NCBI GenBank assembly: GCA_009702045.1 | Contig: WLIV01000038.1 | Coordinates: forward strand, 1 to 32,102 | Length of the DNA: 32,102 nt | Origin: Actinomycetota bacterium | GTDB taxonomy: Bacteria > Actinomycetota > Acidimicrobiia > Acidimicrobiales > Ilumatobacteraceae | Reading direction: 5' to 3' | In this document: piece after piece, positions 1 through 7,455 of the stretch | How the letters are laid out: every line of letters starts with the position of its first letter | How positions within the stretch are numbered: the first letter of the stretch is position 1 | Program-made: the position numbers and the translations under genes | The notes under the pieces: model-generated | Databases searched by the model: none | Told to the model about the DNA's origin: nothing | What the model saw: the letters and a program-made list of their open reading frames with translations, nothing else

Positions 1-100
1 CACCACCGTCGCCGCCACTGGAACACGCCGCCGCCACCAGACACAACACGAGCATCCCAGCGATCACAGTTCGATAACGGCGAGTCAAGCGAGATGCCAC
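1..100 (-). CDS. N-terminal fragment of a predicted lipoprotein, runs off the left edge
   Basis: Reading the minus strand from a GTG at 98-100 gives 33 uninterrupted codons to the window edge. They form a textbook lipoprotein signal: a basic n-region (RLTRRYR), a hydrophobic stretch (VIAGMLVLCLVAAA) and Cys26 followed by SSGGDGG, a flexible linker typical of exported actinobacterial lipoproteins. A Shine-Dalgarno AAAGGA (plus positions 108-113) sits 7 nt before the GTG and supports this start. The mature domain lies outside the window, so substrate-binding protein, enzyme and unknown function all remain possible. It is divergent from the lipoprotein at 272, with 171 bp between them. Seen: signal peptide and ribosome-binding site. 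Inferred: that the frame continues as a real gene. Confidence 0.72.
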   Translation of the reverse strand, partial: MASRLTRRYRTVIAGMLVLCLVAAACSSGGDGG

Positions 101-271
101 GGGCGGATCCTTTGATCATCGAGGACCGCTCATCGGTACCGAGAACCACCATTCAACCAGGCAGAGACAGTAAGTCGCACACTTTGTTTCAACCTCGGAT
201 ACAGTTTGCATCGATTGGCTCTGCATCCGCCGTTGGCTGCCGAACGTCACCGACTGCGAGAACCAGCACCC

Positions 272-2053
272 ATGAACACCCAACGAACCGCTCGACGACG
301 CGCCACCGGCACCATCGCCGTACTGCTCTGCATCTCGTTGGCTGCTGCCGCATGTAGCGACGACACCAACAACGCCAGCGGCCGCACCCGCAACGCCGCC
401 CTCGTCGGGCTGATCAACGGAACCTTCACCGCCGACCAAGGCGGATGGGTCGGCGCAGGATTTCCACTCGGCACCTGGGGTCAATGCGCTGGCGGGTTGC
501 CGTCACTTGGCGACCCAGCCAATGCGCTGAGCTTCGGAACCAGCGGAGCCACGATCACCCAAAGTGTGACGATTCCGAGCCCTAGCACGGTGACCTTGTC
601 AGCAAGCGGTCGGGTCGGCGGCAACGTCGCCAATTCGTACACCTTCAGCCTGGCCGACACCAACGAAGCACGCTCCACCGGCGCGCTCACCGGTATGTCA
701 TACGCCTCACCCACGGCGTCGACCCTCTCTGTCACTACCACCGCGGCCAACGAGAACGTCACCATCACGATCGCTGCCGTCACTGCGACTTCATCACAAA
801 CCGGTTGCATCGGACCCGTCATCTCCGACGCATCGCTCGCCATCGCAGTCACGCCTCCGGCCACGACGACGACTACGACCATCGCACCAGTGATCGCGTC
901 CACCACTACGACCACCCTCGCGCCGGTCGTACGCGCCGAATGCGTGGCCCCCACACCCTGCATCGTCGGTAGCGTCGACTCCAAGGGACGCACCGTAATC
1001 TTCTACGGCCCCGCACACCTGATATTCGGATCATCCGCATATGACCAGTATCAAAATGACGCAACTATTGCCGTCCAGATGGCGCCGAACAACTGGAACG
1101 CCAGCACAGTCGGCGATCCGATTATCAACTGGGGAGAGGCCGGAAGGTGGGCCGCAGCGTACGGGGCTGCCGGGGAAGTCTGGCACCTGCCCTACTGGAC
1201 TGAAGCGGCATCGATGTGCGCAATTGCGTCGACGGCACCATCAGGTTGTTTCACTGACGATCAGCATCTTAAGCCGGGATTTGGTGACATCTACTGGTCC
1301 GGCGAGTACAATCAGGCAGCCGGAACCGCACGCGCGATTCTATTTACGGGTACGAACGGATGCACCACTACGTGCAGTCAATACAATACTGCGGGGCTCT
1401 TTAGTTTCGTTGACGCAAGCAAGGCTGCAGTGACTGCGGCGGGGGGTGTGTTCTCACAGCTCAACTGGTTCGTCAACAGCGCTGTTCCTTTGTCGGTCCG
1501 CCCCGTGCGCGAGGTGACGATCGTGCCCGTGCCGCCGCCGCCCGCCCCGACCGTCCCCGCGCCAGTCGTCGTTGCGGCTACGGTGTACAAGGTTGGCGAC
1601 ATCGGCCCGAGCGGCACTGGCATCGTGTTCTATGCAGACCCCAATGCACCCGCCGGGTCCCGTTATCTGGAGGCTTGTCGTCCCGGCTGTTTTCTTACGG
1701 ACGGCGATTACGGAATCGTTCATACCTTCTCCGGCATCTTTCGATGGAGCGGAATTGACCCCTGGTACACCTGGGCCGGTGCCGTAAACAGGCAAGGGGC
1801 GATTCCGGGAGGAGGTCGGTATGGCGATTGGGTCTTACCCACCACAGTCCAGTTGCGGATTATGTATAACGCAGCCGGAACGCCAGGCGACTTGCACCTC
1901 GATTCCCAGTGCGAGGATTATTGGAGTTCGGAACATGCTTCAGCCTCGCTGGGTGGAGTAGCGCTCGCGTATGCCTATGCCGTTGGATCGGCAATCACTT
2001 TCCTGACCCCTGACACCAATATTCTCTGCATACGCATGATTCGAAAGTTCTGA
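272..2053 (+). CDS. Secreted lipoprotein with Thr-rich linker and two DUF1566/Lcl-like repeats
   Basis: A 593-aa exported protein. Residues 1-27 are a signal peptide (basic QRTARRRA, hydrophobic IAVLLCISLAAAA) ending at Cys28, with a slightly degenerate lipobox (AAAC, Leu at -5). Residues about 45-195 are Ser/Thr/Gly-rich and look like a beta-sandwich. A linker of two Thr runs follows at about 195-222. Two copies of a module resembling the Lcl C-terminal/DUF1566 fold come next (about 225-425 and 440-593): each has a V-G-D/S-x-G-x-x-V-F-Y opening, a W-x-L-P segment, a YWSG/YWSSE motif and, in the first, a V-R-P-V-R ending. The repeats are Cys-rich, suggesting disulphides. DUF1566-type domains occur in surface and adhesive proteins, so a cell-surface role is inferred. 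The ATG at 272 is chosen because it places the signal peptide at the N-terminus; its ribosome-binding site is weak. Base composition drops from about 1020 onward. Confidence 0.75.
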   Translation: MNTQRTARRRATGTIAVLLCISLAAAACSDDTNNASGRTRNAALVGLINGTFTADQGGWVGAGFPLGTWGQCAGGLPSLGDPANALSFGTSGATITQSVTIPSPSTVTLSASGRVGGNVANSYTFSLADTNEARSTGALTGMSYASPTASTLSVTTTAANENVTITIAAVTATSSQTGCIGPVISDASLAIAVTPPATTTTTTIAPVIASTTTTTLAPVVRAECVAPTPCIVGSVDSKGRTVIFYGPAHLIFGSSAYDQYQNDATIAVQMAPNNWNASTVGDPIINWGEAGRWAAAYGAAGEVWHLPYWTEAASMCAIASTAPSGCFTDDQHLKPGFGDIYWSGEYNQAAGTARAILFTGTNGCTTTCSQYNTAGLFSFVDASKAAVTAAGGVFSQLNWFVNSAVPLSVRPVREVTIVPVPPPPAPTVPAPVVVAATVYKVGDIGPSGTGIVFYADPNAPAGSRYLEACRPGCFLTDGDYGIVHTFSGIFRWSGIDPWYTWAGAVNRQGAIPGGGRYGDWVLPTTVQLRIMYNAAGTPGDLHLDSQCEDYWSSEHASASLGGVALAYAYAVGSAITFLTPDTNILCIRMIRKF

Positions 2054-2215
2054 TCTGGTCCGGTCGAGTACCGCCACACAGCCAATAGCGGCAGCGTCGG
2101 CGCAGCAGCATCCGCACCAAAGCGAGCGGCGACCACCGACAACGACACCGCACCCTGCAGTGGACGGGCGCACCTGGCCGCTCGCGAGCACCCTCATCGC
2201 CGATCGCACGCTCGG

Positions 2216-2221
2216 TAGAGT
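2216..2221 (+). promoter_or_regulatory. Candidate -10 box (TAGAGT) for leaderless start of the GT2 gene
   Basis: TAGAGT ends 7 nt before the ATG at 2229, so transcription would begin at or next to the start codon. No clear -35 is visible. It is one of nine such boxes in the window. Confidence 0.45.
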
Positions 2222-2228
2222 TGCCGCC

Positions 2229-3128
2229 ATGTCACGGGCGCGGATTCAACTCGTCGTCTACCGCAACGAGTTCGACGCCTTCCGGCGCACGATTACGGCA
2301 GTGCGTGCATGTGTTCGCCACGCCGTCGCCAGCGGCCTCGTGGAGAGTGTCACCGTTGCGATCGGCGACTGCTCCCCCACCCCTTCACTCGACGCACAGC
2401 AGGTGTCCGCTCTCGCGGCCGAACTCGACGGTGTCGCAGCGCTCACGTACACGTTCTTCGATGCGAACCTCGGCTCTGCTGGCGGTTCGAACCGCCTCGC
2501 CGCCGAGGGCGATGAGGAACTGATCTGGGTGCTGAACCCCGACACGTACCCGACGCCGTCGTGCCTGTCGGTGCTGATCGAATCGCTCGCGGCCGAGGGG
2601 GTCGGCGCCTGCGACGCCCGACAACTACCGATCGAACACCCGAAGGGTTACGACCTCCTCACTGGTCAGGCGTACTGGCTCACTGGCGCGTGCATGCTGG
2701 TGCGCCGAGCAGCGTTCGAGTCGGTGCAAGGGTTCGACGGGCACCATTTCCCGATGTACTGCGACGACGTCGACTTCTCCTGGCGACTACGTCACGCGGG
2801 GTGGACTCTGCGCACCGCGCCGCGGGCCACGGTGTTCCACGACAAGCGCCCCACGCCGGAAGGACTACCCTCCGGCTCGGAGTTCGAACACGAATCGGGT
2901 GCGCTGGCCCGGCTGAAGCTCGCCCGGCGCTATTGCCGGCCCGAACTCGAACAGAATGAACTCGCGGCGTTCGAGGCCGCCCCAGTCCCGGCGCTCAACC
3001 GAGCGGCAGCCGATTTCCGAGCCCTCGATCGAGCCGACGACCTGCCTGCACCGATGCCTGACGCCGCAGCGGTGGCCGATATGGAGCAGGACTACTACGG
3101 CCCTCACCGCTTCAGGTACGCGCTGTGA
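2229..3128 (+). CDS. GT2 family glycosyltransferase (rhamnosyltransferase-like)
   Basis: A 299-aa GT-A fold enzyme expected to transfer a sugar from an activated nucleotide-sugar to a growing surface glycan on the cytoplasmic side. Visible family marks are N-L-G-S-A-G-G-S-N (the N-x-G-x-x-G-G-N type turn of WbbL-like enzymes), a metal-binding-type D-x-D inside LNPDTYP, an acceptor-side LTGACMLVRR segment, and MYCDDVDFSWRL matching the (E/D)DVDxxxR block with the likely catalytic acid. The first ~60 residues carry the nucleotide-binding strand (IQLVVYRN). It has no membrane segment. It starts a three-gene set: its TGA overlaps the GTG of the next gene by 4 bp. The ATG at 2229 is preferred over an upstream in-frame ATG at 2160 because homology begins just after it and a -10-like box is placed for leaderless initiation. 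Sugar and acceptor cannot be told from sequence. Confidence 0.85.
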   Translation: MSRARIQLVVYRNEFDAFRRTITAVRACVRHAVASGLVESVTVAIGDCSPTPSLDAQQVSALAAELDGVAALTYTFFDANLGSAGGSNRLAAEGDEELIWVLNPDTYPTPSCLSVLIESLAAEGVGACDARQLPIEHPKGYDLLTGQAYWLTGACMLVRRAAFESVQGFDGHHFPMYCDDVDFSWRLRHAGWTLRTAPRATVFHDKRPTPEGLPSGSEFEHESGALARLKLARRYCRPELEQNELAAFEAAPVPALNRAAADFRALDRADDLPAPMPDAAAVADMEQDYYGPHRFRYAL

Positions 3129-4198
3129 CCCCGAACCATCGCCATATCCCGGCGGGTACACCACTCGGCGATCTGCTGCGGCTCGTGCCTGAGGTTGAAT
3201 CTGGGGCCGACAACGCCTCGGTGTTCCTCTCCGTCGCTGTGCGCACACAGGGCACGCGGGCGACGCTGGCCGACACGCTCACCTGCCTCGCTGCGCAGAC
3301 ATGCGACGACCTCGAGGTGTTGCTCTACGTCGACACCACGGTCGATGCCAACGAGGCCGCTGTCCGCGCCATGCTTGCGTCGTTCGACGAGACGTTCCGC
3401 AGCCGTGTGCGTGTCGAGCGACTCGAAGCAGGAAACCGGGTTGCACCGTTGAACCGTGCCATCGAGTCGGCCACGGGTCGCTATCTCGCGATCCTCGACG
3501 ATGACGATCTTGTGTTTGCCAACTGGGTGGAGGACTTCCTGGCATCGGAAGCACCTGGACGCATGCTGCGGAGTCGCGCCGTGGAGCAAGAAGTGCACCT
3601 CACCACAGGCGGCGTCAGCGACCTCGAGCCCGTGTCGGGTTTCGTGTCGCCGTACGCGGAACGATTCGACATGCTGCAGCACGTCGGCGTCAACCATTCG
3701 CCGATCCACACACTCGCGTTCCCGCTCCAACAGCTGCGGCAGTGGGGACTGCGGTTCGATCCCACGTTGCCCGTGCTGGAGGACTGGGATCTGCTGTTGC
3801 GCACCGCCCCCTGGACCGGTGTGATCGACACCGGCCACATCACCGCGCTGTACCGCAAGTGGGGGCACACCGAGGCCTCGATCCACAAGGTGCCGAAGTC
3901 GGAATGGGCCGCAGCAAGCGATGCGCTGCTGGATCGTCTCGATGCCCGACCACTCCTGCTGCCGCCAGGGAGCGCCCGCCAGATCCACCAACTGGTCAAC
4001 ACCTACGAGATCGCCATCGGCCGCGCAGAGCGGGCAGAGGCCCGGATTGAGGCGATCGAACGTTCACGAGTGTGGCGAGCCACCAAACCCGTTCGCGCCG
4101 CGCTCCAGAACCCGAAGCTACGCGGTGCAGTTCGTCCGGCGCTGCGCCTGGTGCGCCGTATGGCGCGACGGTCCGATCGGCCCCAGGGCAACCCGTGA
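3125..4198 (+). CDS. GT2 family glycosyltransferase with C-terminal RSRVWRATKP tail
   Basis: A 357-aa glycosyltransferase, GTG start, coupled to the upstream gene by a GTGA overlap. The GT-A core runs from about residue 33 (FLSVAVRTQG) through L-x-D-T-L-x-C-L-A-A-Q-T, then LNRAIESATGRYLAILDDDD with the nucleotide/metal-binding Asp run at about 125-128, and LRFDPTLPVLEDWDLLLR carrying the probable catalytic acidic residues. A charged helical stretch follows, then RSRVWRATKPVR near residue 315 and a very basic C-terminus that could sit on the membrane or bind a partner. The S-x-x-W-R-x-T-x-P-x-R signature is known at the ends of many bacterial glycan-assembly glycosyltransferases. The same layout recurs in the downstream fusion protein, pointing to duplication. 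Substrate is unknown; surface polysaccharide or glycolipid synthesis is inferred. Confidence 0.83.
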   Translation: MTPNHRHIPAGTPLGDLLRLVPEVESGADNASVFLSVAVRTQGTRATLADTLTCLAAQTCDDLEVLLYVDTTVDANEAAVRAMLASFDETFRSRVRVERLEAGNRVAPLNRAIESATGRYLAILDDDDLVFANWVEDFLASEAPGRMLRSRAVEQEVHLTTGGVSDLEPVSGFVSPYAERFDMLQHVGVNHSPIHTLAFPLQQLRQWGLRFDPTLPVLEDWDLLLRTAPWTGVIDTGHITALYRKWGHTEASIHKVPKSEWAAASDALLDRLDARPLLLPPGSARQIHQLVNTYEIAIGRAERAEARIEAIERSRVWRATKPVRAALQNPKLRGAVRPALRLVRRMARRSDRPQGNP

Positions 4199-5979
4199 AG
4201 TACGAGTTCGCCTACGAACCACAGAGTCCGTACGGACACCTCGTCGACCTACTCATCGAGCACGTACCCGTGGGCGTCGTGATCGATCTCGGTTGCGGCC
4301 ACGCAGCGATCGCACAGCCATTGATCGAGCGCGGTCACCGCTACGTGGGCGTGGACATGGATCCCGCCACGATCGAGGCCCTCACCGCACGAGGGATCGA
4401 AGCACACCGGCTCGACCTCGCCGACACGGCAGCCCTCGCCGATGGAATCGTGGCGCTAGCCGCCGGTCGTCCCGTGGTGGCCATCACCGCCCTCGACGTG
4501 GTGGAGCACCTGCCGCGCCCCGTCGACGCCCTGCGCGCCGTGCACGAGGCGATGGTCCGCCTCGGCGCCGAGTGGCTCGGCGTGTCGATCCCCAACGTCG
4601 CCCATGCAGACCTGGCCGGAAAACTCCTCGTCGGCCGCTGGGATGTCACGCCCACGGGATTACTCGACGACACCCACGTCAGCCTGTTCACCGCGGCGCG
4701 ACTTGGCACCGACATGGCAGCCGCCGGATTTGCCCCTGGCCCAGCGAACGACTTTCACCTGGAAGCCAGCGACCAGCACTACCCCACCGACCTCGCCACC
4801 TTGTCGCCCACGGCCCCGCTCGCCCGCCTGCTGCGCGTTGTGCGCGATGGCGCCGATGCCGATGCCACCACGAACCAGTTCGTGCGCCTTTTCCGGCGGA
4901 CCGAGCAAGCGCTGAGCGACGCCGCGCCCGACGCGGACACCGCGCCGTTCCTCACCGTAGTGGTCCATACCGGCGGCACGCAGCCCACGCTCGCCGACAC
5001 ACTCACCTCTCTCGCCGCTCAGACGTGTCCCGATTTCGAAGTGTTGCTCCTCGTCGACGCGCAATCCGACGACGACGAGGCAACTGCCGTCGCCCAGCTG
5101 ACGTCGTTACCCGCCGACTTCGCCCTACGCGTTCGCAGCGAGCGGCTGCACGCCAACCACCGAGTCCATGCGCTCAACCGAGCCATCGAGTTGGCCCGCG
5201 GCCGGTACGTCGCAATCCTCGACGACGATCAACAGGTGCTCGCCAACTGGGTGGCGGACTTCAGCGGTGCTCTCGCGGACCCCGGCGCGCTGCTGCGCAG
5301 TCGAGCACTCGTGCAACATGGGCGCGAGAACGACGCCGTCACTGATGCGACCACGGCCCCCCGGTTCGACTTCGTGCAACACCTCCGCGAGAGCGAGACA
5401 CCGCTGCACTGCATCGCATTGCCGATGTCGGTGTTCCGCGACCTCGGGCTGCGCTTCGACCCCGAACTACAGGTGTACGCGGAGTTCGACCTCATCCTCC
5501 GGGCAGCGCAATGGTGCGGGGTCACCGACACCGAGGCAGTCACTGCCATCCAGCGACCATCCGCCGGCACCTCACCCGAACACGATGCTGCCAGAGCACA
5601 GCTGATCGCTCATCTCGACAGTCGGCCGCTGCTGTTGCCTGAGGGCAGCGCCACCCGTCTGTTGGAGTTGCTCACCAACTCCGCCACCGGGCAGGTTGGC
5701 ACCGGGCAGGTCGACTCCGTGGCTGCTGCGCGAGAGCGTGTGCTGGCCAGTCCCGACATGCGGGCAGCGCTCTCACGCGAGGGCTTGGCGACGCGCACTG
5801 CGGTGCTGCTGGACGAGCTGGCTGTGCAGCGCGACCGTGCCGATCGCGCCGAGGCGGAAGTCGCTGCGTTCGAACGATCGCGAGTGTGGCGGGCGACCAA
5901 ACCGCTGCGCATGGTGCTGCACGCCGATTCGGTGCGCCGCATCGGCGGCAAGCTACAGGGGCGTCTGCGCGCTCGCTGA
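4195..5979 (+). CDS. Fusion of SAM-dependent methyltransferase and GT2 glycosyltransferase
   Basis: A 594-aa two-domain protein, GTG start, overlapping the previous gene by GTGA. The N-terminal ~230 residues are a class I methyltransferase: SAM-binding VIDLGCGHA (30-38), acidic ribose-binding VGVDMD (51-56), and ALDVVEHLPRP, typical of UbiG/methyltransferase-11-like enzymes. From about residue 247 a GT2 domain begins (FLTVVVHTGG, TLADTLTSLAAQT, LNRAIELARGRYVAILDDD), ending in the same RSRVWRATKPLR tail (about 560). This half closely mirrors the gene at 3125, but the fourth Asp of DDDD is Gln and EDWDLL is replaced by AEFDLI, so its transferase activity may have changed. A role in capping or modifying a glycan by methylation plus glycosyl transfer is inferred. 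A longer in-frame start at 4072 would bury 41 codons in the upstream gene and is rejected. Confidence 0.82.
   Translation: MKYEFAYEPQSPYGHLVDLLIEHVPVGVVIDLGCGHAAIAQPLIERGHRYVGVDMDPATIEALTARGIEAHRLDLADTAALADGIVALAAGRPVVAITALDVVEHLPRPVDALRAVHEAMVRLGAEWLGVSIPNVAHADLAGKLLVGRWDVTPTGLLDDTHVSLFTAARLGTDMAAAGFAPGPANDFHLEASDQHYPTDLATLSPTAPLARLLRVVRDGADADATTNQFVRLFRRTEQALSDAAPDADTAPFLTVVVHTGGTQPTLADTLTSLAAQTCPDFEVLLLVDAQSDDDEATAVAQLTSLPADFALRVRSERLHANHRVHALNRAIELARGRYVAILDDDQQVLANWVADFSGALADPGALLRSRALVQHGRENDAVTDATTAPRFDFVQHLRESETPLHCIALPMSVFRDLGLRFDPELQVYAEFDLILRAAQWCGVTDTEAVTAIQRPSAGTSPEHDAARAQLIAHLDSRPLLLPEGSATRLLELLTNSATGQVGTGQVDSVAAARERVLASPDMRAALSREGLATRTAVLLDELAVQRDRADRAEAEVAAFERSRVWRATKPLRMVLHADSVRRIGGKLQGRLRAR
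5686..5715 (+). repeat. 15-bp in-frame tandem repeat (two copies)
   Basis: ACCGGGCAGGTTGGC is followed at once by a near-identical copy, coding for TGQVG-TGQVD in a linker between the GT2 domain and the C-terminal helix. It is a probable slippage site and length-variable linker. Confidence 0.6.
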
Positions 5980-6005
5980 CCGCGACACACTCTGCGCGCG
6001 GCTCG

Positions 6006-7400
6006 TCACGCCGTCACGATCGGCCGACGATCGTCGGCGAACAGTTGCTCGAATGCCGCCATTGCAGCAAGCACGCTGAGGTCGTCCTGCTGCGACCCCA
6101 CCACCTGTAGCCCCACCGGCATGCCGTCGTCGGTGAACCCGCAGGGCACCGACCCAGCCGGGTGGCGGGTGAGGTTGAACAACTGCGTGAACGGCGCCCA
6201 GAAGATGGTCTCCTCGCCGTTCACCGTTCCCTGCGCGCCGCAGGCCGCGGTCTGACCGGCGACCGTGGGGCACAACAGGATCGGCGCCGCCTCGAAGTGG
6301 GCCTGGAGATCGAGGTTGTGGCGGTGCGCAGCGTCGAGCGAGCGCACAAAGTCGGCAGCGCTGACCCGCTGGTCGGCGTGGTCGACCTGCGCGCGAATGC
6401 CGCGGTCGAGCATCTCCCACTCGGGAGTGCCGCGCCGATGCCCATGCAGTCGCTGCTGGTAGACGGTGGCGACGGTGTAGTAGTCGAGCAACGGGATGCC
6501 CTGTACGAAGGAATCGACCGCGATGACCTCGACCCCGGCGGCCACCAGGCGCTGCAGCGCCGCCGCGCACACGCGAGCAATTTCGTCGTCGACCGGCCAG
6601 CCCGGGGCGGGCGCCCACACCACGCGCGTGGGCAGTTGCGCCACCACCGACGACGGCCAGGACGAGGTGGGAATGGAATGGAGGTCGGTGGCCTCATGGC
6701 CCACCAGTGCACCCAGGGCGTACACGTGGTCGGCCACGGTGCGCGCCATGATCGACCGCACACCCAACCAGCCGTTACCGGGCGGGGTGGGGCCACCGAC
6801 CGGGGTGCGCCCGTTGCTGGGCTTGTACCCAGGCAGACCGCACAGCGCCGCGGGGATGCGGATGGACCCGCCGGAGTCGCCAGCGGTCACCAGCGGTACC
6901 GCGTTGCTCACGAGCATGGCTGCACACGCGCCGGAGCTGCCACCTGGTGATCGACCGAGCTGCCACGGGTTGTGCGTGCTGCCCATCACCGGGCTGGTGG
7001 TGTCGGCCGAGAACCCGTATTCGGGGGTATTCAGCTTGCCCAGCACCACACAACCAGCCGCCCGCAGACGGGCGACCAGCACCGAGTCGGCCGTGGCGGG
7101 CGCATCGTCGCGGTGGATCAGCGAGCCATAGGTCGTGACGTACCCCGTCGCCGGCTCCATGTCCTTCACACCCAGCGGGATTCCGGCGAGCGGGCCGACG
7201 TCCTCGCCACTCGCAATGCGGGCATCGACGGCGTCGGCCTCGGCGAGCGCCCGATCACCATCGAGGACCACCCATGCGTGCAGCGAGGACTCCACGCGCT
7301 CGATACGGGCCAATGCCTCACCGACGAGCTCGCGGGAGGAGACATGGCGGGCTCGCACCGCCGACGCAAGCTGGTGCAACGGATCCCAGGGAGTGGTCAT
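6006..7400 (-). CDS. Amidase signature family hydrolase
   Basis: A 464-aa member of the amidase signature family (GatA/aryl-acylamidase type), which hydrolyses carboxamides through a Ser-cisSer-Lys triad. The triad is readable: Lys79 in IPLGVKD, Ser155 in SPGGSSG and nucleophile Ser179 in AGDSGGSIRIPA. The 24-residue spacing of the two serines is the family norm. Length is usual for a stand-alone amidase. There is no gatB or gatC nearby, so a role in tRNA amidation is unlikely; a catabolic or detoxifying amidase is more plausible, with substrate unknown. No signal peptide, so cytoplasmic. It converges with the glycan genes (26 bp between stops) and diverges from the esterase gene, with 55 bp between starts. 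The ATG at 7398-7400 has no clear ribosome-binding site; a near-match to a -10 box (AAGAGT) lies 6 nt upstream. Confidence 0.88.
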   Translation of the reverse strand: MTTPWDPLHQLASAVRARHVSSRELVGEALARIERVESSLHAWVVLDGDRALAEADAVDARIASGEDVGPLAGIPLGVKDMEPATGYVTTYGSLIHRDDAPATADSVLVARLRAAGCVVLGKLNTPEYGFSADTTSPVMGSTHNPWQLGRSPGGSSGACAAMLVSNAVPLVTAGDSGGSIRIPAALCGLPGYKPSNGRTPVGGPTPPGNGWLGVRSIMARTVADHVYALGALVGHEATDLHSIPTSSWPSSVVAQLPTRVVWAPAPGWPVDDEIARVCAAALQRLVAAGVEVIAVDSFVQGIPLLDYYTVATVYQQRLHGHRRGTPEWEMLDRGIRAQVDHADQRVSAADFVRSLDAAHRHNLDLQAHFEAAPILLCPTVAGQTAACGAQGTVNGEETIFWAPFTQLFNLTRHPAGSVPCGFTDDGMPVGLQVVGSQQDDLSVLAAMAAFEQLFADDRRPIVTA

Positions 7401-7445
7401 GGTGTTACTCTTGCACAGCGTTCAAGGCTGCACGGGCAGCGGATG

Positions 7446-7451
7446 AAGGGG
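7446..7451 (+). promoter_or_regulatory. Shine-Dalgarno AAGGGG for the esterase gene
   Basis: AAGGGG lies 4 nt before the ATG at 7456. It supports that start and leadered translation of this gene, in contrast to its leaderless-looking neighbours. Confidence 0.55.
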
Positions 7452-7455
7452 CGAG

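Noticed and set aside
101-271. Promoters in the divergent lipoprotein intergenic region
   Set aside because: No -10/-35 pair with good spacing could be picked out for either direction, apart from the ribosome-binding site at 108-113.
1835-1837. TTA codon as a bldA-type regulatory signal
   Set aside because: A single TTA lies in a gene of lower G+C; bldA-style control is a Streptomyces trait and nothing here supports it.
2054-2215. Terminator after the left lipoprotein gene
   Set aside because: No convincing hairpin with a T-run is visible in this gap.
1940-2230. Minus-strand reading frame between the lipoprotein and GT2 genes
   Set aside because: It overlaps the end of the lipoprotein gene and its translation (Cys/Ala-rich) resembles no family; open only because of high G+C.
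3921-5345. 474-codon Arg/Pro-rich frame across the glycosyltransferase genes
   Set aside because: Its Arg- and Pro-rich composition is typical of a shifted frame in high-G+C DNA, and the two overlapping genes have clear domains.
6162-6950. Long plus-strand frame opposite the amidase
   Set aside because: The amidase strand has all catalytic motifs; the opposite frame is a G+C-driven shadow, as are similar long frames opposite ppdK (16840-18384), TerC/AIM24 (15560-17026) and the methyltransferases (26207-29062).
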